Assembly (NCBI GenBank): GCA_903857255.1
Contig: CAIODY010000013.1
Span: forward strand, 33,658-97,657
DNA: 64,000 bases
Origin: an uncultured bacterium
Lineage (GTDB): Bacteria; Bacteroidota; Bacteroidia; Chitinophagales; CAIODY01
Direction: 5' to 3'
A model generated the notes under the pieces. The model was not told the DNA's origin, made no database searches, and saw nothing but the letters and a program-made list of their open reading frames with translations. The translations under genes and the position numbers were made by a program. Shown in pieces: positions 56,044 through 64,000 of the stretch; positions within the stretch are counted from its first letter, which is position 1; each line of letters starts with the position of its first letter.

Positions 56044-57210
56044 ATGCAACGAATTTATTTAGATAATGCTGCTACAACAAAAGTTGATACAAAAGTAGCG
56101 GAAGCCATATTGCCTTTTTTAACTGAAAATTTTGGTAATCCATCTTCCATCTATTCTTATGGAAGAGAAGTGAAATCCGCTATAGAAAAGGCTCGTAAGT
56201 CGGTTGCAACTTTGTTAGGGGCAAATCCTGGAGAAATATTTTTTACATCAGGTGGCACCGAAAGTAGCAATATGATTATGCGCCGCTGTGTAAATGATTT
56301 AGGAGTGAAACACATTATTACATCGCCATTAGAGCATCATTGTGTGCTCCACACAGCCGAAGATATTGAGCATTTGGGCAGAATAAAATTACATTTAGTG
56401 AATGTGAACGAACACGGAGATATTGATATGGCTCATTTAGAAAGTTTATTGGAGAATTTGAAAAATGAAAAAGTGTTGGTGAGTTTGATGCATGGCAACA
56501 ATGAAATTGGTAACCTGTTAGATTTAGTTACTGTTGGAAATTTAGTAAAAAAATACAACGCCTATTTTCATACAGATACAGTTCAAACAGTTGGACATTG
56601 GAAATTTAATTTGCATGAATTGCCAATGGATTTTATCACAGGCTCTGCACATAAATTTCACGGACCAAAAGGCGCAGGTATTGTGTATGTAAGCGAACGT
56701 GTGAAGGTGAAACCCTTTGTGGCTGGCGGCGGACAAGAACGAAACATGAGAGCCGGGACAGAAAATGTTACAGGAATTATTGGCTTTGCAAAAGCTTTAG
56801 AAATGGCTTACGAAAATTTTGATGCTGATAAAAAATACATCAGCGATTTGAAATTTTATTTGAAGAAAAAATTAGAAGAAAATTTTGAAGGCTTAATTTT
56901 CAATGGTCGTTCGGGTTCTGAAAATTCGATGTACACCGTATTGAGCGTTGGTTTTCCGAAAAATGAACAAACAGAAATGTTGCTTTATACTTTAGATATG
57001 GATGGAATTTGTGTGAGCGGTGGTAGTGCATGTAGCAGCGGCGCAAATGCTGGAAGTCATGTCATTCAAGGTATTTACAAGGGTAAAGCCAATCAATCAA
57101 CCATTCGTTTTTCATTTTCAAAATACAATACCAAAGAAGAAATTGATAAAGTTGTGGCTGCTTTACAACAAAAAATCGGCAGTAAAAAAGTTGCTGTCGC
57201 TAATTCTTAA
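56044..57210 (+). CDS. Cysteine desulfurase (NifS/IscS-like)
   Basis: A 388-aa PLP enzyme. It starts MQRIYLDNAATTKVD, has FTSGGTESSNM near residue 62, the PLP-binding Lys in TGSAHKFHGPKGAGIVYV near residue 205 and the persulfide Cys in VSGGSACSSGANAGSHV near residue 325. It takes sulfur from cysteine for Fe-S and thio-cofactor synthesis. It is followed by the DUF2721 gene after 9 bp. Confidence 0.95.
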   Translation: MQRIYLDNAATTKVDTKVAEAILPFLTENFGNPSSIYSYGREVKSAIEKARKSVATLLGANPGEIFFTSGGTESSNMIMRRCVNDLGVKHIITSPLEHHCVLHTAEDIEHLGRIKLHLVNVNEHGDIDMAHLESLLENLKNEKVLVSLMHGNNEIGNLLDLVTVGNLVKKYNAYFHTDTVQTVGHWKFNLHELPMDFITGSAHKFHGPKGAGIVYVSERVKVKPFVAGGGQERNMRAGTENVTGIIGFAKALEMAYENFDADKKYISDLKFYLKKKLEENFEGLIFNGRSGSENSMYTVLSVGFPKNEQTEMLLYTLDMDGICVSGGSACSSGANAGSHVIQGIYKGKANQSTIRFSFSKYNTKEEIDKVVAALQQKIGSKKVAVANS

Positions 57211-57219
57211 GTTAGTGTT

Positions 57220-57615
57220 ATGGAAATTTCTTTAACTACTCCTGCCTTATTATTTCCTGCGGTTTCATTGCTGTTGCTGGCTTATACCAATCGGTTTTTA
57301 GCCATTGCAAATTTGATTAGAAATTTGAAGCATGATAAATTGAAAGAAATTAATCATCCCAATTTGCATGGGCAAATCAACAATTTACGAATCAGAATTA
57401 TTGTGATTAGAAACATGCAAGGCTTTGGCATCAGCAGTTTGCTGCTTTGTGTGCTTACGATGTTTTTGATTTATACAGGCTATCAAACAGCTGCCCAAAT
57501 CACATTTGGTGTGAGTTTAATCTTTATGATTATTTCGTTGGCACTTTCGCTTCGTGAAATCATGATGAGTGCCGAAGCCATTAAGTTGGAGTTGAGCGAT
57601 ATTGTGAAGGAGTAG
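57220..57615 (+). CDS. DUF2721 membrane protein
   Basis: A 131-aa protein with three transmembrane segments: TTPALLFPAVSLLLLAYTNRF, then after a polar stretch (RNLKHDKLKEINH) GISSLLLCVLTMFLIY and ITFGVSLIFMIISLALSLREI. The end SAEAIKLELSDI is typical of DUF2721. Function unknown. It is probably co-transcribed with the desulfurase gene. Confidence 0.88.
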   Translation: MEISLTTPALLFPAVSLLLLAYTNRFLAIANLIRNLKHDKLKEINHPNLHGQINNLRIRIIVIRNMQGFGISSLLLCVLTMFLIYTGYQTAAQITFGVSLIFMIISLALSLREIMMSAEAIKLELSDIVKE

Positions 57616-57620
57616 AAAAT

Positions 57621-58217
57621 TTATTTTTCTAATTTCTCTTTCATCTCTAAAAAAGTTTTTACTGGATTTTTGCTTAGCCAAATATTTCCTAACGTTGCTG
57701 CGCCGGCGAAGCCTAATTTTTTTAGTACATGCAAGTTTTCAGCGCATACACCACCTAAGGCAAATATTTTTTTATCGGCATTTTCTTTTAATCCTGTTTC
57801 TAATTCATGCTTATCAAACGCAGCAGTCAAGCCTTGTTTGCTCAAGCTGTCAAACACAGGACTGATGAAGTAATAATTAAAGCCCGTTGATTTTTTTATC
57901 TCATCAAAGTTGTGAGCACTCATTGAAAAAGTTTGATGAGGTTGTAGATTTTTTTTTATTTCATCTTTTTGATGATGATGGTATTGATTTAAATGAAATC
58001 CACCAATATTGTATTCAGCCAACATTTCGGGCTGTTGATGAATTACAATTCGTGGATGAAACAAGGCAGGAATGTTATCTAACCATTCATCAAGTTCATC
58101 TTTGGAGGCAGTATGCTTTCGTAAATGCAACAATTGCAAACCGTTTTCAAACAGCTGAATGATATGTTCAGCCTCATTGTCAATGGTTTCGGTAGGGGTG
58201 ATGATGGCTATTTCCAT
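57621..58217 (-). CDS. Thiamine-phosphate synthase-like / TenI protein
   Basis: 198 aa from MEIAIITPTETIDNE; a start nine codons upstream is weaker. It is a TIM barrel of the ThiE/TenI family: LLHLRKHT near residue 30, GGFHLNQYHH near residue 80, SMSAHNFDEI, YYFISPVFDSLSKQGL near residue 125 and FALGGVCAENLHVLKKLGFAGAATLGNIW. The catalytic residues differ enough that a TenI-type isomerase is as likely as ThiE. Confidence 0.85.
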   Translation of the reverse strand: MEIAIITPTETIDNEAEHIIQLFENGLQLLHLRKHTASKDELDEWLDNIPALFHPRIVIHQQPEMLAEYNIGGFHLNQYHHHQKDEIKKNLQPHQTFSMSAHNFDEIKKSTGFNYYFISPVFDSLSKQGLTAAFDKHELETGLKENADKKIFALGGVCAENLHVLKKLGFAGAATLGNIWLSKNPVKTFLEMKEKLEK

Positions 58218-58274
58218 AACATTTTGAGATTCTAAAATTAACAAAAAGTTTATGTAACTGCTGAAAAATAATTT

Positions 58275-58282
58275 TACATTTG
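58275..58282 (+). promoter_or_regulatory. -7 box (TACATTTG) of the secreted PLD gene
   Basis: TACATTTG matches TAnnTTTG and lies 32 bp before the ATG at 58315. Confidence 0.55.
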
Positions 58283-58314
58283 GTGTTCATTTTTATTAAA
58301 AACAAAATCAAAAC

Positions 58315-60549
58315 ATGAAGAGAATTTTACTTTCTATTTTTTCAATGGTAATTATTGGCAGTGTAAATGCACAAACAATTAGCTGTGATTCTGCACATAC
58401 AAGGGGTTCAGGTGCAGCAACAGTTACAGGTATTATTATTAATGGTGCTGAATTTGGCACAAGTACCAGATATATTCAAGATGCAACAGGCGGATTAGCT
58501 TTATATGGTTCTGCATTAAGTTCTTTAAATCGTGGTGATTCAGCAACTATAACAGGAACTTTATCTCCATTTAGTGGATTATTAGAATTAGGAACACCAA
58601 CTATAAACAGTTCATCGGCTGGTCATACTTTACCTACACCTTTAGCAATTACTGCTGCAACAGGCTTTGCAATTGCCAATGAGGGGATGTTAGTTAGATT
58701 AAATAATGTAACATTCACTAGCACTGGTACATTTGCTGGTAGCACAAATTATAACTTTACACAAGGTTCTACAACCGAAGATGTAAGAATAAACACCGCT
58801 AGCAACTTGGTAGGAACAACTATTCCTTCTGGTTCAGTTGATATTGTTGGTGTGTTAAGTGAAAATGCTTCAAGTGGCGGCGCTACTGTGTTCCAATTGT
58901 TATTAAGAGATATTAATGACATTATTTATCATGGTAATCCACCAGTGATTACAACTCCTTTATTGCAAACTAACATCACACAAACTTCATTTACTGTAAG
59001 TTTCAATACACAAAACCAAGGTTCAACCATTATTCATTATGGCACTTCGCCAACTAATTTGAATATGACCACAAGTAGTTTAACAATGACTACTGCCCAT
59101 TCACAAAATTTAACTGGTTTATCACCTGCTACAATTTATTATGTGCAAGGCATTTCAGTAAGTTCAACAAATGATACTTCAAAAAGTGCAGTAACTGCTA
59201 TGGCAACTGTATCAACATCTTCGGGCGATATAAAAATTTATTTTAACAACCCAGTTGACGTAACTAAGGCACAACACGGACATGTTGCTACTTATTTAAA
59301 CAATTCGTTTGCTGATACTTTAATTGCTTATATCAATAGAACAGCCAGTTCTTTAGATATTGCGATTTATAATTTAGATAATAATTTAGGCATTATTACG
59401 GCTGTCAATGCAGCAACAACAAGAGGTGTGAATGTTCGGGTGATATGCGATGCTGGCGTAAGTTCATCTGTATTTAATTTATTCACTACGACAAATAAAA
59501 TTCAAGCACCTGCTCCATCAACCACATATGGCATTATGCACAATAAATTTGCAGTGATGGATGTTGGAAGCCCATCTATGTCAACGGTTTTAACAGGTAG
59601 TACAAATTGGGGACAACAAGAAATGCAACAAGACAAAAATAATATGGTGATTATACAAGACCAATCGTTAGCAAAGGGTTATACAGCTGAATTTAATGAA
59701 ATGTTTACTGGCAACTTATTTGGGGCGTCAAAATCAAATAATACCCCACACGAATATGTGATTGGCGGAAAAAGAATTGAACAATATTTTAGCCCATCTG
59801 ATGGTGTAAATGCACAAATCATGAAGCACATTGCTACAGCTAATTATGATTTTTATTCAGGATTAGAAGTATTCACTTTCAAAAATATCGCTTACACAAT
59901 TGTTGATTCGGCTTATACAAAGAATGGCGCTTTCTGTGCAGGTATTGTGAGCGATTCAAGCCAAACAAATGGTGGTGCAGTTTTCACAGAACTTTATAAT
60001 TACGCAGGCGGAAAAGAATTAGCCAATCCAACTCCAAATGGAATTTTATTTCACCACAAATATGGTATTATTGACCCAAATGATGCATGCAGCGACCCAA
60101 CTGTTATTACGGGTTCACACAATTGGAGTTCATCAGCCGATACAAAAAATGATGAAAACATTTTGATGATACACGACTCAACCATTGCAAATTTATATTA
60201 CCAAGAATTTGCTCAACGCTTTGTTGATTATGGTGGTACATTAACTGCAAAAGCTTATAAATCATGTGGTGGTGGCACAATTGGGATTAATGAAATTAAT
60301 CGCTCAATCACTGCTCAATTATTTCCAAATCCTTCGCAAGCTAATACTACTGTTATGTTGAATGAAAATGCTGGAAACAAAGGTTTCGTAAGCGTTTGCG
60401 ACATCACAGGAAAAGAATTGATGCACATCAATTTCAATAATCAAACTAAATTGGAAATTCCATCTACTAATTTATTCAACGGAATTTATTTAGTGAACAT
60501 CAATACTGAAAAAGGAAGAACAATTTTAAAATGGGTGTTGAGTAAATAA
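58315..60549 (+). CDS. Secreted phospholipase D-type nuclease with T9SS tail
   Basis: A 744-aa secreted protein. After the signal peptide (to about residue 19) comes an OB-fold-like region (about 20-205), a fibronectin III-like module (about 212-300) and two PLD half-domains. The first active motif is MHNKFAVMD...GSTNWG near residue 410 and the second HHKYGIID...GSHNWSSSAD near residue 580, each HxKxxxxD then GSxN. The C-terminal tail LFPNPSQANTTV... ending ILKWVLSK is the Por-type T9SS signal. It is likely an extracellular or surface nuclease or phospholipase; DNA is the likelier substrate. Confidence 0.9.
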   Translation: MKRILLSIFSMVIIGSVNAQTISCDSAHTRGSGAATVTGIIINGAEFGTSTRYIQDATGGLALYGSALSSLNRGDSATITGTLSPFSGLLELGTPTINSSSAGHTLPTPLAITAATGFAIANEGMLVRLNNVTFTSTGTFAGSTNYNFTQGSTTEDVRINTASNLVGTTIPSGSVDIVGVLSENASSGGATVFQLLLRDINDIIYHGNPPVITTPLLQTNITQTSFTVSFNTQNQGSTIIHYGTSPTNLNMTTSSLTMTTAHSQNLTGLSPATIYYVQGISVSSTNDTSKSAVTAMATVSTSSGDIKIYFNNPVDVTKAQHGHVATYLNNSFADTLIAYINRTASSLDIAIYNLDNNLGIITAVNAATTRGVNVRVICDAGVSSSVFNLFTTTNKIQAPAPSTTYGIMHNKFAVMDVGSPSMSTVLTGSTNWGQQEMQQDKNNMVIIQDQSLAKGYTAEFNEMFTGNLFGASKSNNTPHEYVIGGKRIEQYFSPSDGVNAQIMKHIATANYDFYSGLEVFTFKNIAYTIVDSAYTKNGAFCAGIVSDSSQTNGGAVFTELYNYAGGKELANPTPNGILFHHKYGIIDPNDACSDPTVITGSHNWSSSADTKNDENILMIHDSTIANLYYQEFAQRFVDYGGTLTAKAYKSCGGGTIGINEINRSITAQLFPNPSQANTTVMLNENAGNKGFVSVCDITGKELMHINFNNQTKLEIPSTNLFNGIYLVNINTEKGRTILKWVLSK

Positions 60550-60570
60550 TCAAACTCGTTTTTAGAAATA

Positions 60571-60604
60571 AAAAAGGCATTCAAAATTTTGAATGCCTTT
60601 TTTA
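60571..60604. terminator. Terminator between PLD gene and glmU-like gene
   Basis: AAAAAGGCATTCAAAA pairs perfectly with TTTTGAATGCCTTTTT with almost no loop, between convergent genes. Confidence 0.8.
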
Positions 60605-60624
60605 GTAAAAATTATTTTTTCAAA

Positions 60625-61812
60625 TTATTCACCTCTGCTTGCTTTTGTTGCTTCAAAAATGTGAGCGAATATATTTTGCTCCACTTCGTCAAATACAAGC
60701 CCACGGCGTTCGTACACAAGTTTTGCAGTTTGAATAGCTTTGCTCACTTGATAAGAAGTTACGCCTTGTGCGCCGCCCCACGAAAAATCGGCAATAAAGT
60801 TTCTTGGAAAACCAGCACCAAAAATATTGGCTGAAACACCCACCACCGTGCCTGTGTTAAACATGGTGTTGATGCCGCATTTACTGTGGTCGCCCATTAT
60901 TAAGCCGCAAAATTGTGAGCCTGTTTTTTCAAAACTTTGGCGCACATAACTCCACAATTTTACTTCTTCGTAATTGTTTTTCAAATTGCTGTTATTCGTA
61001 TCTGCGCCCCAATTGCACCATTCGCCAATCACACTATTGCCCATAAAACCATCGTGCGCTTTGTTGCTGAAACCAAAGATAACCGAGTTGTTCACTTCAC
61101 CTCCAACCTTGCTGTGCTGCCCGATTGTGGTTGCTCCGTAAATTTTTGCACCCATTTTCAAAACGCTATGTTCGCCTAAAGAAAACGAACCACGAATCAT
61201 CGAACCCTCCATCACTTCGCTATCTTTTGCAAAATACATTTTTGCGTTGGAAGCATTAAGAATGCTGCATTCTATCATCGCATCTTCTTCTAAAAAAATA
61301 TTTTCGGGTGCAATGATTTTGTTTGAAGGGCTTATTGGTGCTGACTTTCTGCCTTTTGTTAAAATTTCAAAATCAAATTTTATCTGCTCATCATTCCATT
61401 TAAAAATTTGAAACGCACGAGTTATCATTTGAAAATTTCCTTTGAACAAAATTGTTTTTTCAAATTTTTTATCAAAAGAAAAATCTTGTGTTGCATTTTC
61501 ATTTAAGCAAATTGCCAATAATTCTTCACCACTTATCAATGCTTCATTTTCTTTTAATGAAGAAATGGCTTCCACCAAATCCTTTGTTGGCAAGAGGTTT
61601 CCAGAAATTAAAATATTTTTGGCAGCAGTTATTAAAGGAAATTTTTGTTGCAAATATTTTTCAGTAATGCTCGATGAAATTGTTTCACCAAAAATCTTTT
61701 GCCATTTTTCACGAATAGTTAAAATGCCACAACGCAAATCAGCCATTGGTCTTGTAAAAGTAAATGGCAACAAATGTTGGCGATGGTTGTTATCAAAAAA
61801 GATGAGATTCAT
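60625..61812 (-). CDS. GlmU-like sugar-phosphate nucleotidyltransferase (Bacteroidota type)
   Basis: A 395-aa protein. A nucleotidyltransferase-like N-terminus (FFDNNHRQHLLPFTFTRPMADLRCGILT) is followed from about residue 170 by a left-handed beta-helix of hexapeptide repeats with IYGATTIGQHSKVGGEVNNSVIFG and GEWCNWGADTNNSNLKNNY. This is the alternative GlmU family of Bacteroidota. It probably makes UDP-sugar precursors for the envelope. The normal GlmU catalytic loop is not obvious, so the exact reaction is open. Confidence 0.87.
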   Translation of the reverse strand: MNLIFFDNNHRQHLLPFTFTRPMADLRCGILTIREKWQKIFGETISSSITEKYLQQKFPLITAAKNILISGNLLPTKDLVEAISSLKENEALISGEELLAICLNENATQDFSFDKKFEKTILFKGNFQMITRAFQIFKWNDEQIKFDFEILTKGRKSAPISPSNKIIAPENIFLEEDAMIECSILNASNAKMYFAKDSEVMEGSMIRGSFSLGEHSVLKMGAKIYGATTIGQHSKVGGEVNNSVIFGFSNKAHDGFMGNSVIGEWCNWGADTNNSNLKNNYEEVKLWSYVRQSFEKTGSQFCGLIMGDHSKCGINTMFNTGTVVGVSANIFGAGFPRNFIADFSWGGAQGVTSYQVSKAIQTAKLVYERRGLVFDEVEQNIFAHIFEATKASRGE

Positions 61813-61916
61813 TTCTGTGAAATTAAGTTCATCAAATGTGCTGCAATCATTTCACTTTCGCAATATTTTTTTCAACAAAATAATTTCATCACTTTTGTTT
61901 TCTTAAAAATAAATTC

Positions 61917-62333
61917 ATGTTTTCAGCCACCACACCAATCAGAGTTCGCTATGCCGAGACCGACCAAATGCGCTATGTTTATTACGGCAACTATCCACAA
62001 TATTATGAAGTGGGCAGAGCCGAAGCCATACGTAGCTTGGGTTTCACTTATAAACAGTTAGAAGATTTGGGTGTGATGATGCCTGTGGTGGAAATGAATA
62101 TCAGATATTTTCGACCAGCTTTGTATGATGATTTGTTGACGATAAAAACTTCTTTAACAGAACTACAAACCAACAAAGTCCGCTTCCACAGCGAAGTTTA
62201 CAACGAAAAAAATGAATTACTAAATCAAGGTTCTGTAACTTTAGTTTTTGTGGATTCACAAACCATGAAACGTGTAGATATGCCAAAAGTTTTACACGAA
62301 AAACTTTCAAATTTTTTCAACAAAGAAAATTAA
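61917..62333 (+). CDS. Acyl-CoA thioesterase, hotdog fold (YbgC/4HBT-like)
   Basis: A 138-aa hotdog protein. It has RVRYAETDQMRYVYYGNYPQYYEVGRAEAIR, in which the Asp of YAETDQM is the catalytic residue, and LGVMMPVVEMNIRYFRPALYDDLL. It hydrolyses acyl-CoA thioesters. Its end overlaps the end of the convergent aminotransferase gene by 4 bp. Confidence 0.92.
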   Translation: MFSATTPIRVRYAETDQMRYVYYGNYPQYYEVGRAEAIRSLGFTYKQLEDLGVMMPVVEMNIRYFRPALYDDLLTIKTSLTELQTNKVRFHSEVYNEKNELLNQGSVTLVFVDSQTMKRVDMPKVLHEKLSNFFNKEN

Positions 62334-63523
62334 TGAAGCTGTGAAAGCGCTACTGTCAATCGTTTCATCGCTTCGTGTAATTGTGCGGATGAAGTGGAAT
62401 AAGAAATTCGGATGCAATTATCATCGCCAAATGCACTACCTGTAACCACACTCACTTTTGCTTCGTGAATTAAATACATACACAAATCATCAGCGTTTTT
62501 GATGGTGTGATTGCCAAAAGATTTTCCAAAATAAAAACTTACATCAGGGAAAAAATAAAATGCACCTGGTGGCAAATTCACTTTTAAGCCAGGTATTTTT
62601 TTCAAATAATCATACACTAAATCGCGGCGTTGATGAAATTTATCTAACATCACATTAACCGTGTCTAATGGTCCGTTTAAAGCGGCTGTAGCAGCTTTCT
62701 GGGCGATGGAATTGGTGCCGCTAGTAAATTGACTTTGCATTTTTTCGCAAGCTTTTGCAATATTTAATGGTGCGCCGATGTAGCCAATTCGCCAGCCAGT
62801 CATGGCATAACATTTTGAAACACCATTTACAGTGATGACTTGATTTTTGATTTGTTCAAACTGGGCAATACTTTCATGCTTGCCTGTGAAATTAATATGC
62901 TCATAAATTTCATCGCTGATAACATGCAATTTTGGATGTTTGGCAATCACATTGGCAAATGCTTCCAACTCATCTTTTGTGTAAAACGAACCAGTTGGAT
63001 TGCATGGTGAAGAAAAAATAAGTAGTTTAGAATTGTCCGTGATGGCTGCTTCCAGCTGTGCTGCACTGATTTTAAAATAAGTTTCAACAGTTGATTTTAT
63101 AAAAACAACTTTGCCTTGCGCCAAGTTCACCATCTCTGAATAGCTGACCCAGTAAGGCGTTGGGATAATTGCTTCTTCACCCGGATTCAGCAAACTCAAC
63201 ACCACATTGATGATGCTGTTTTTTGCGCCAGTAGAAACCACAATTTGCTCGGGCGCATAATCCAAATTATTTTCTCTTTTGAATTTGTTTGAAATGGCTA
63301 ATCGCAAATCAGGAAAACCAGCCACAGGTGTATAATGTGTGAAGCCATCTTTCATGGCTTGGTCGGCTGCATCGCAGATGTGTTGCGGTGTTGGGAAATC
63401 AGGTTCACCCAAACTCAAGTCAATAATATCTTCGCCTTTTGCTTTCAATTCTCTACTCAACTTTGCCATTTGAATCGTTTGCGATTCACCTAATCTATTT
63501 ATTCGGTCTGCTAAATAATTCAT
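62330..63523 (-). CDS. PLP-dependent aminotransferase, class I (aspartate aminotransferase-like)
   Basis: 397 aa from MNYLADRINRLGESQTIQMAKL; a frame start 13 codons upstream is rejected because the family begins here. It has DIIDLSLGEPDFPTP, STGAKNSIINV, IIPTPYWVSY, SSPCNPTGSFYTK and the PLP Lys in VNGVSKCYAMTGWRIGYIG near residue 230. It is a typical aspartate or broad-range transaminase. It is followed downstream by a convergent thioesterase gene. Confidence 0.94.
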   Translation of the reverse strand: MNYLADRINRLGESQTIQMAKLSRELKAKGEDIIDLSLGEPDFPTPQHICDAADQAMKDGFTHYTPVAGFPDLRLAISNKFKRENNLDYAPEQIVVSTGAKNSIINVVLSLLNPGEEAIIPTPYWVSYSEMVNLAQGKVVFIKSTVETYFKISAAQLEAAITDNSKLLIFSSPCNPTGSFYTKDELEAFANVIAKHPKLHVISDEIYEHINFTGKHESIAQFEQIKNQVITVNGVSKCYAMTGWRIGYIGAPLNIAKACEKMQSQFTSGTNSIAQKAATAALNGPLDTVNVMLDKFHQRRDLVYDYLKKIPGLKVNLPPGAFYFFPDVSFYFGKSFGNHTIKNADDLCMYLIHEAKVSVVTGSAFGDDNCIRISYSTSSAQLHEAMKRLTVALSQLH

Positions 63524-63570
63524 CCTTTGTTTTTGAAAAAATAAAGTGCCGAAAGTAATCAAATTTTTAT

Positions 63571-63602
63571 TTTGAAAAGCAAGAAGAAAATAGTTACATT
63601 TG
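63571..63602 (+). promoter_or_regulatory. Promoter of the tRNA gene (-33 TTTG, -7 TACATTTG)
   Basis: TTTG at 63571-63574 and TACATTTG at 63595-63602 are separated by 20 bp, the best match to the Bacteroidota sigma-A consensus in the window. The tRNA starts 23 bp downstream. Confidence 0.75.
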
Positions 63603-63624
63603 CAGCCCGAAAATTTAAAAAAAT

Positions 63625-63698
63625 GGTGGGGTAGCTCAGTTGGTTAGAGCACAGGATTCATAACCCTGAGGTCACGAGTTCAACTCTCGTTCCCACTA
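63625..63698 (+). tRNA. tRNA-Met (anticodon CAT)
   Basis: Acceptor GGTGGGG (63625-63631) pairs with TCCCACT (63691-63697) with terminal G-T pairs. The D-arm GCTC...GAGC, anticodon loop TTCATAA with CAT at 63659-63661, and T-arm ACGAG/CTCGT with loop TTCAACT are all present. One A-C mismatch closes the anticodon stem. CCA is not encoded. Anticodon CAT leaves elongator Met as most likely; initiator or an Ile type read after modification are not excluded. Confidence 0.93.
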
Positions 63699-63719
63699 CA
63701 GCCTTCAAAGGTTTAATGG

Positions 63720-63752
63720 AAAAGGGTTTCAAGCAAAACTTGAAACCCTTTT
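63720..63752 (+). terminator. Terminator of the tRNA transcript
   Basis: AAAAGGGTTTCAAG and CTTGAAACCCTTTT pair perfectly around a 5-base loop and run into a long T-run, about 20 bp after the tRNA. Confidence 0.88.
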
Positions 63753-63771
63753 TTTTTGCCCAAAAATTTCG

Positions 63772-63792
63772 TGGTACAACAATGGTACAACA
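63772..63792. repeat. Tandem TGGTACAACA decamers after the tRNA
   Basis: TGGTACAACA occurs at 63772-63781 and again at 63783-63792, one helical turn apart. They lie 74 bp after the tRNA end. Such spaced repeats near a tRNA can be binding sites of a tyrosine recombinase, but no such gene is seen before the window edge. Confidence 0.4.
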
Positions 63793-63949
63793 TTTTCAAA
63801 ATTGACCATTTCCTTGTAACCTTTATGGGGTCAAATTTTGCACCCTTTTTTATCATTTTTTTTGAAATCAGATTTTTTTAGTATTTCTCATGTTTTTTTT
63901 AACAAAAAGTTCGTTGAAAAATTTGTAATAGGTAAAAAAGGGGGTGTAT

Positions 63950-64000
63950 ATGGTTGAGTATAAAGAAGAAAGATTTGGTGATTTTTTTGAAGAAATGAAG
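63950..64000 (+). CDS. Start of an unknown gene cut by the window edge
   Basis: ATG 63950 opens 17 codons (MVEYKEERFGDFFEEMK) up to the last base. The leader before it is A-rich (GGTAAAAAAGGGGG). The gap 63793-63949 holds only T-rich sequence. Too short to identify; it may belong to an element inserted at the tRNA. Confidence 0.4.
   Translation, partial: MVEYKEERFGDFFEEMK

Noticed and set aside
1..64000. CRISPR arrays, rRNA genes, complete insertion sequences
   Set aside because: No regularly spaced repeats, rRNA segments or transposase motifs were seen. The PKD repeats are protein-coding and irregularly spaced.
63950..64000. Calling the last frame an integrase
   Set aside because: Seventeen codons show no integrase motif; only the tRNA context suggests it.

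Overview
The window is AT-rich DNA of a Bacteroidota bacterium, most likely from the Chitinophagaceae/Chitinophagales. The evidence is consistent across it: -7 boxes of the form TAnnTTTG, A-rich leaders without Shine-Dalgarno motifs, type IX secretion (T9SS) cargo with gliding-motility-type or Por-type C-terminal tails, a porT gene beside ubiE, an alternative GlmU-like protein, DUF4292 and an extended NusB. Family names come from reading the protein sequences; no database search was run.

Layout. 1-4.5 kb: chaperones, with dnaK cut by the left edge, a TlpA-like thioredoxin, grpE and dnaJ. 4.5-13.7 kb: a DUF218 protein, HflX, a lipoprotein, a minus-strand run (MarC, ZIP transporter, PAP2 phosphatase, methyltransferase), a secreted thioredoxin, a DUF1826-like gene, a decayed EamA transporter, a glycosyltransferase and a GNAT. 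13.9-26.5 kb: two giant PKD-type T9SS type B surface proteins flanking purD. 26.5-33.6 kb: nusB and a split icmF. The two halves of fused isobutyryl-CoA mutase are separated by an AAA15 (OLD-like) ATPase plus TOPRIM-like pair and followed by a further orphan gene. 33.6-38.8 kb: yraN, an LD-carboxypeptidase, lemA and a UvrD-type helicase-nuclease whose 3' end is frameshifted.

38.8-44.2 kb is an accessory island. Its edges are two diverged copies of the first 68 bp of the helicase gene. It carries a UDG-fold protein, a GNAT, an unknown 286-aa protein, a small membrane protein and an AAA+ ATPase on the minus strand, with a WYL-domain regulator transcribed divergently. A DUF1016 nuclease gene lies just outside, behind the displaced old helicase start. 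45.4-64 kb is mostly housekeeping: dapB, lepB, folA, a glycosyltransferase, thyA, a crotonase, an EnvC-like protein, a DUF4292 lipoprotein, GtrA, porT, ubiE, recX, a cysteine desulfurase, a TenI/ThiE-like gene, a secreted PLD nuclease, a GlmU-like protein, a thioesterase, an aminotransferase and a tRNA with anticodon CAT. The window ends in sequence that could be the edge of a tRNA-linked element.

Two places best fit an undescribed system: the ATPase/TOPRIM pair seated inside icmF, and the WYL-controlled AAA+ operon inserted at the 5' end of the helicase gene. Both look like defence or conflict modules, but that function is inferred from architecture only.
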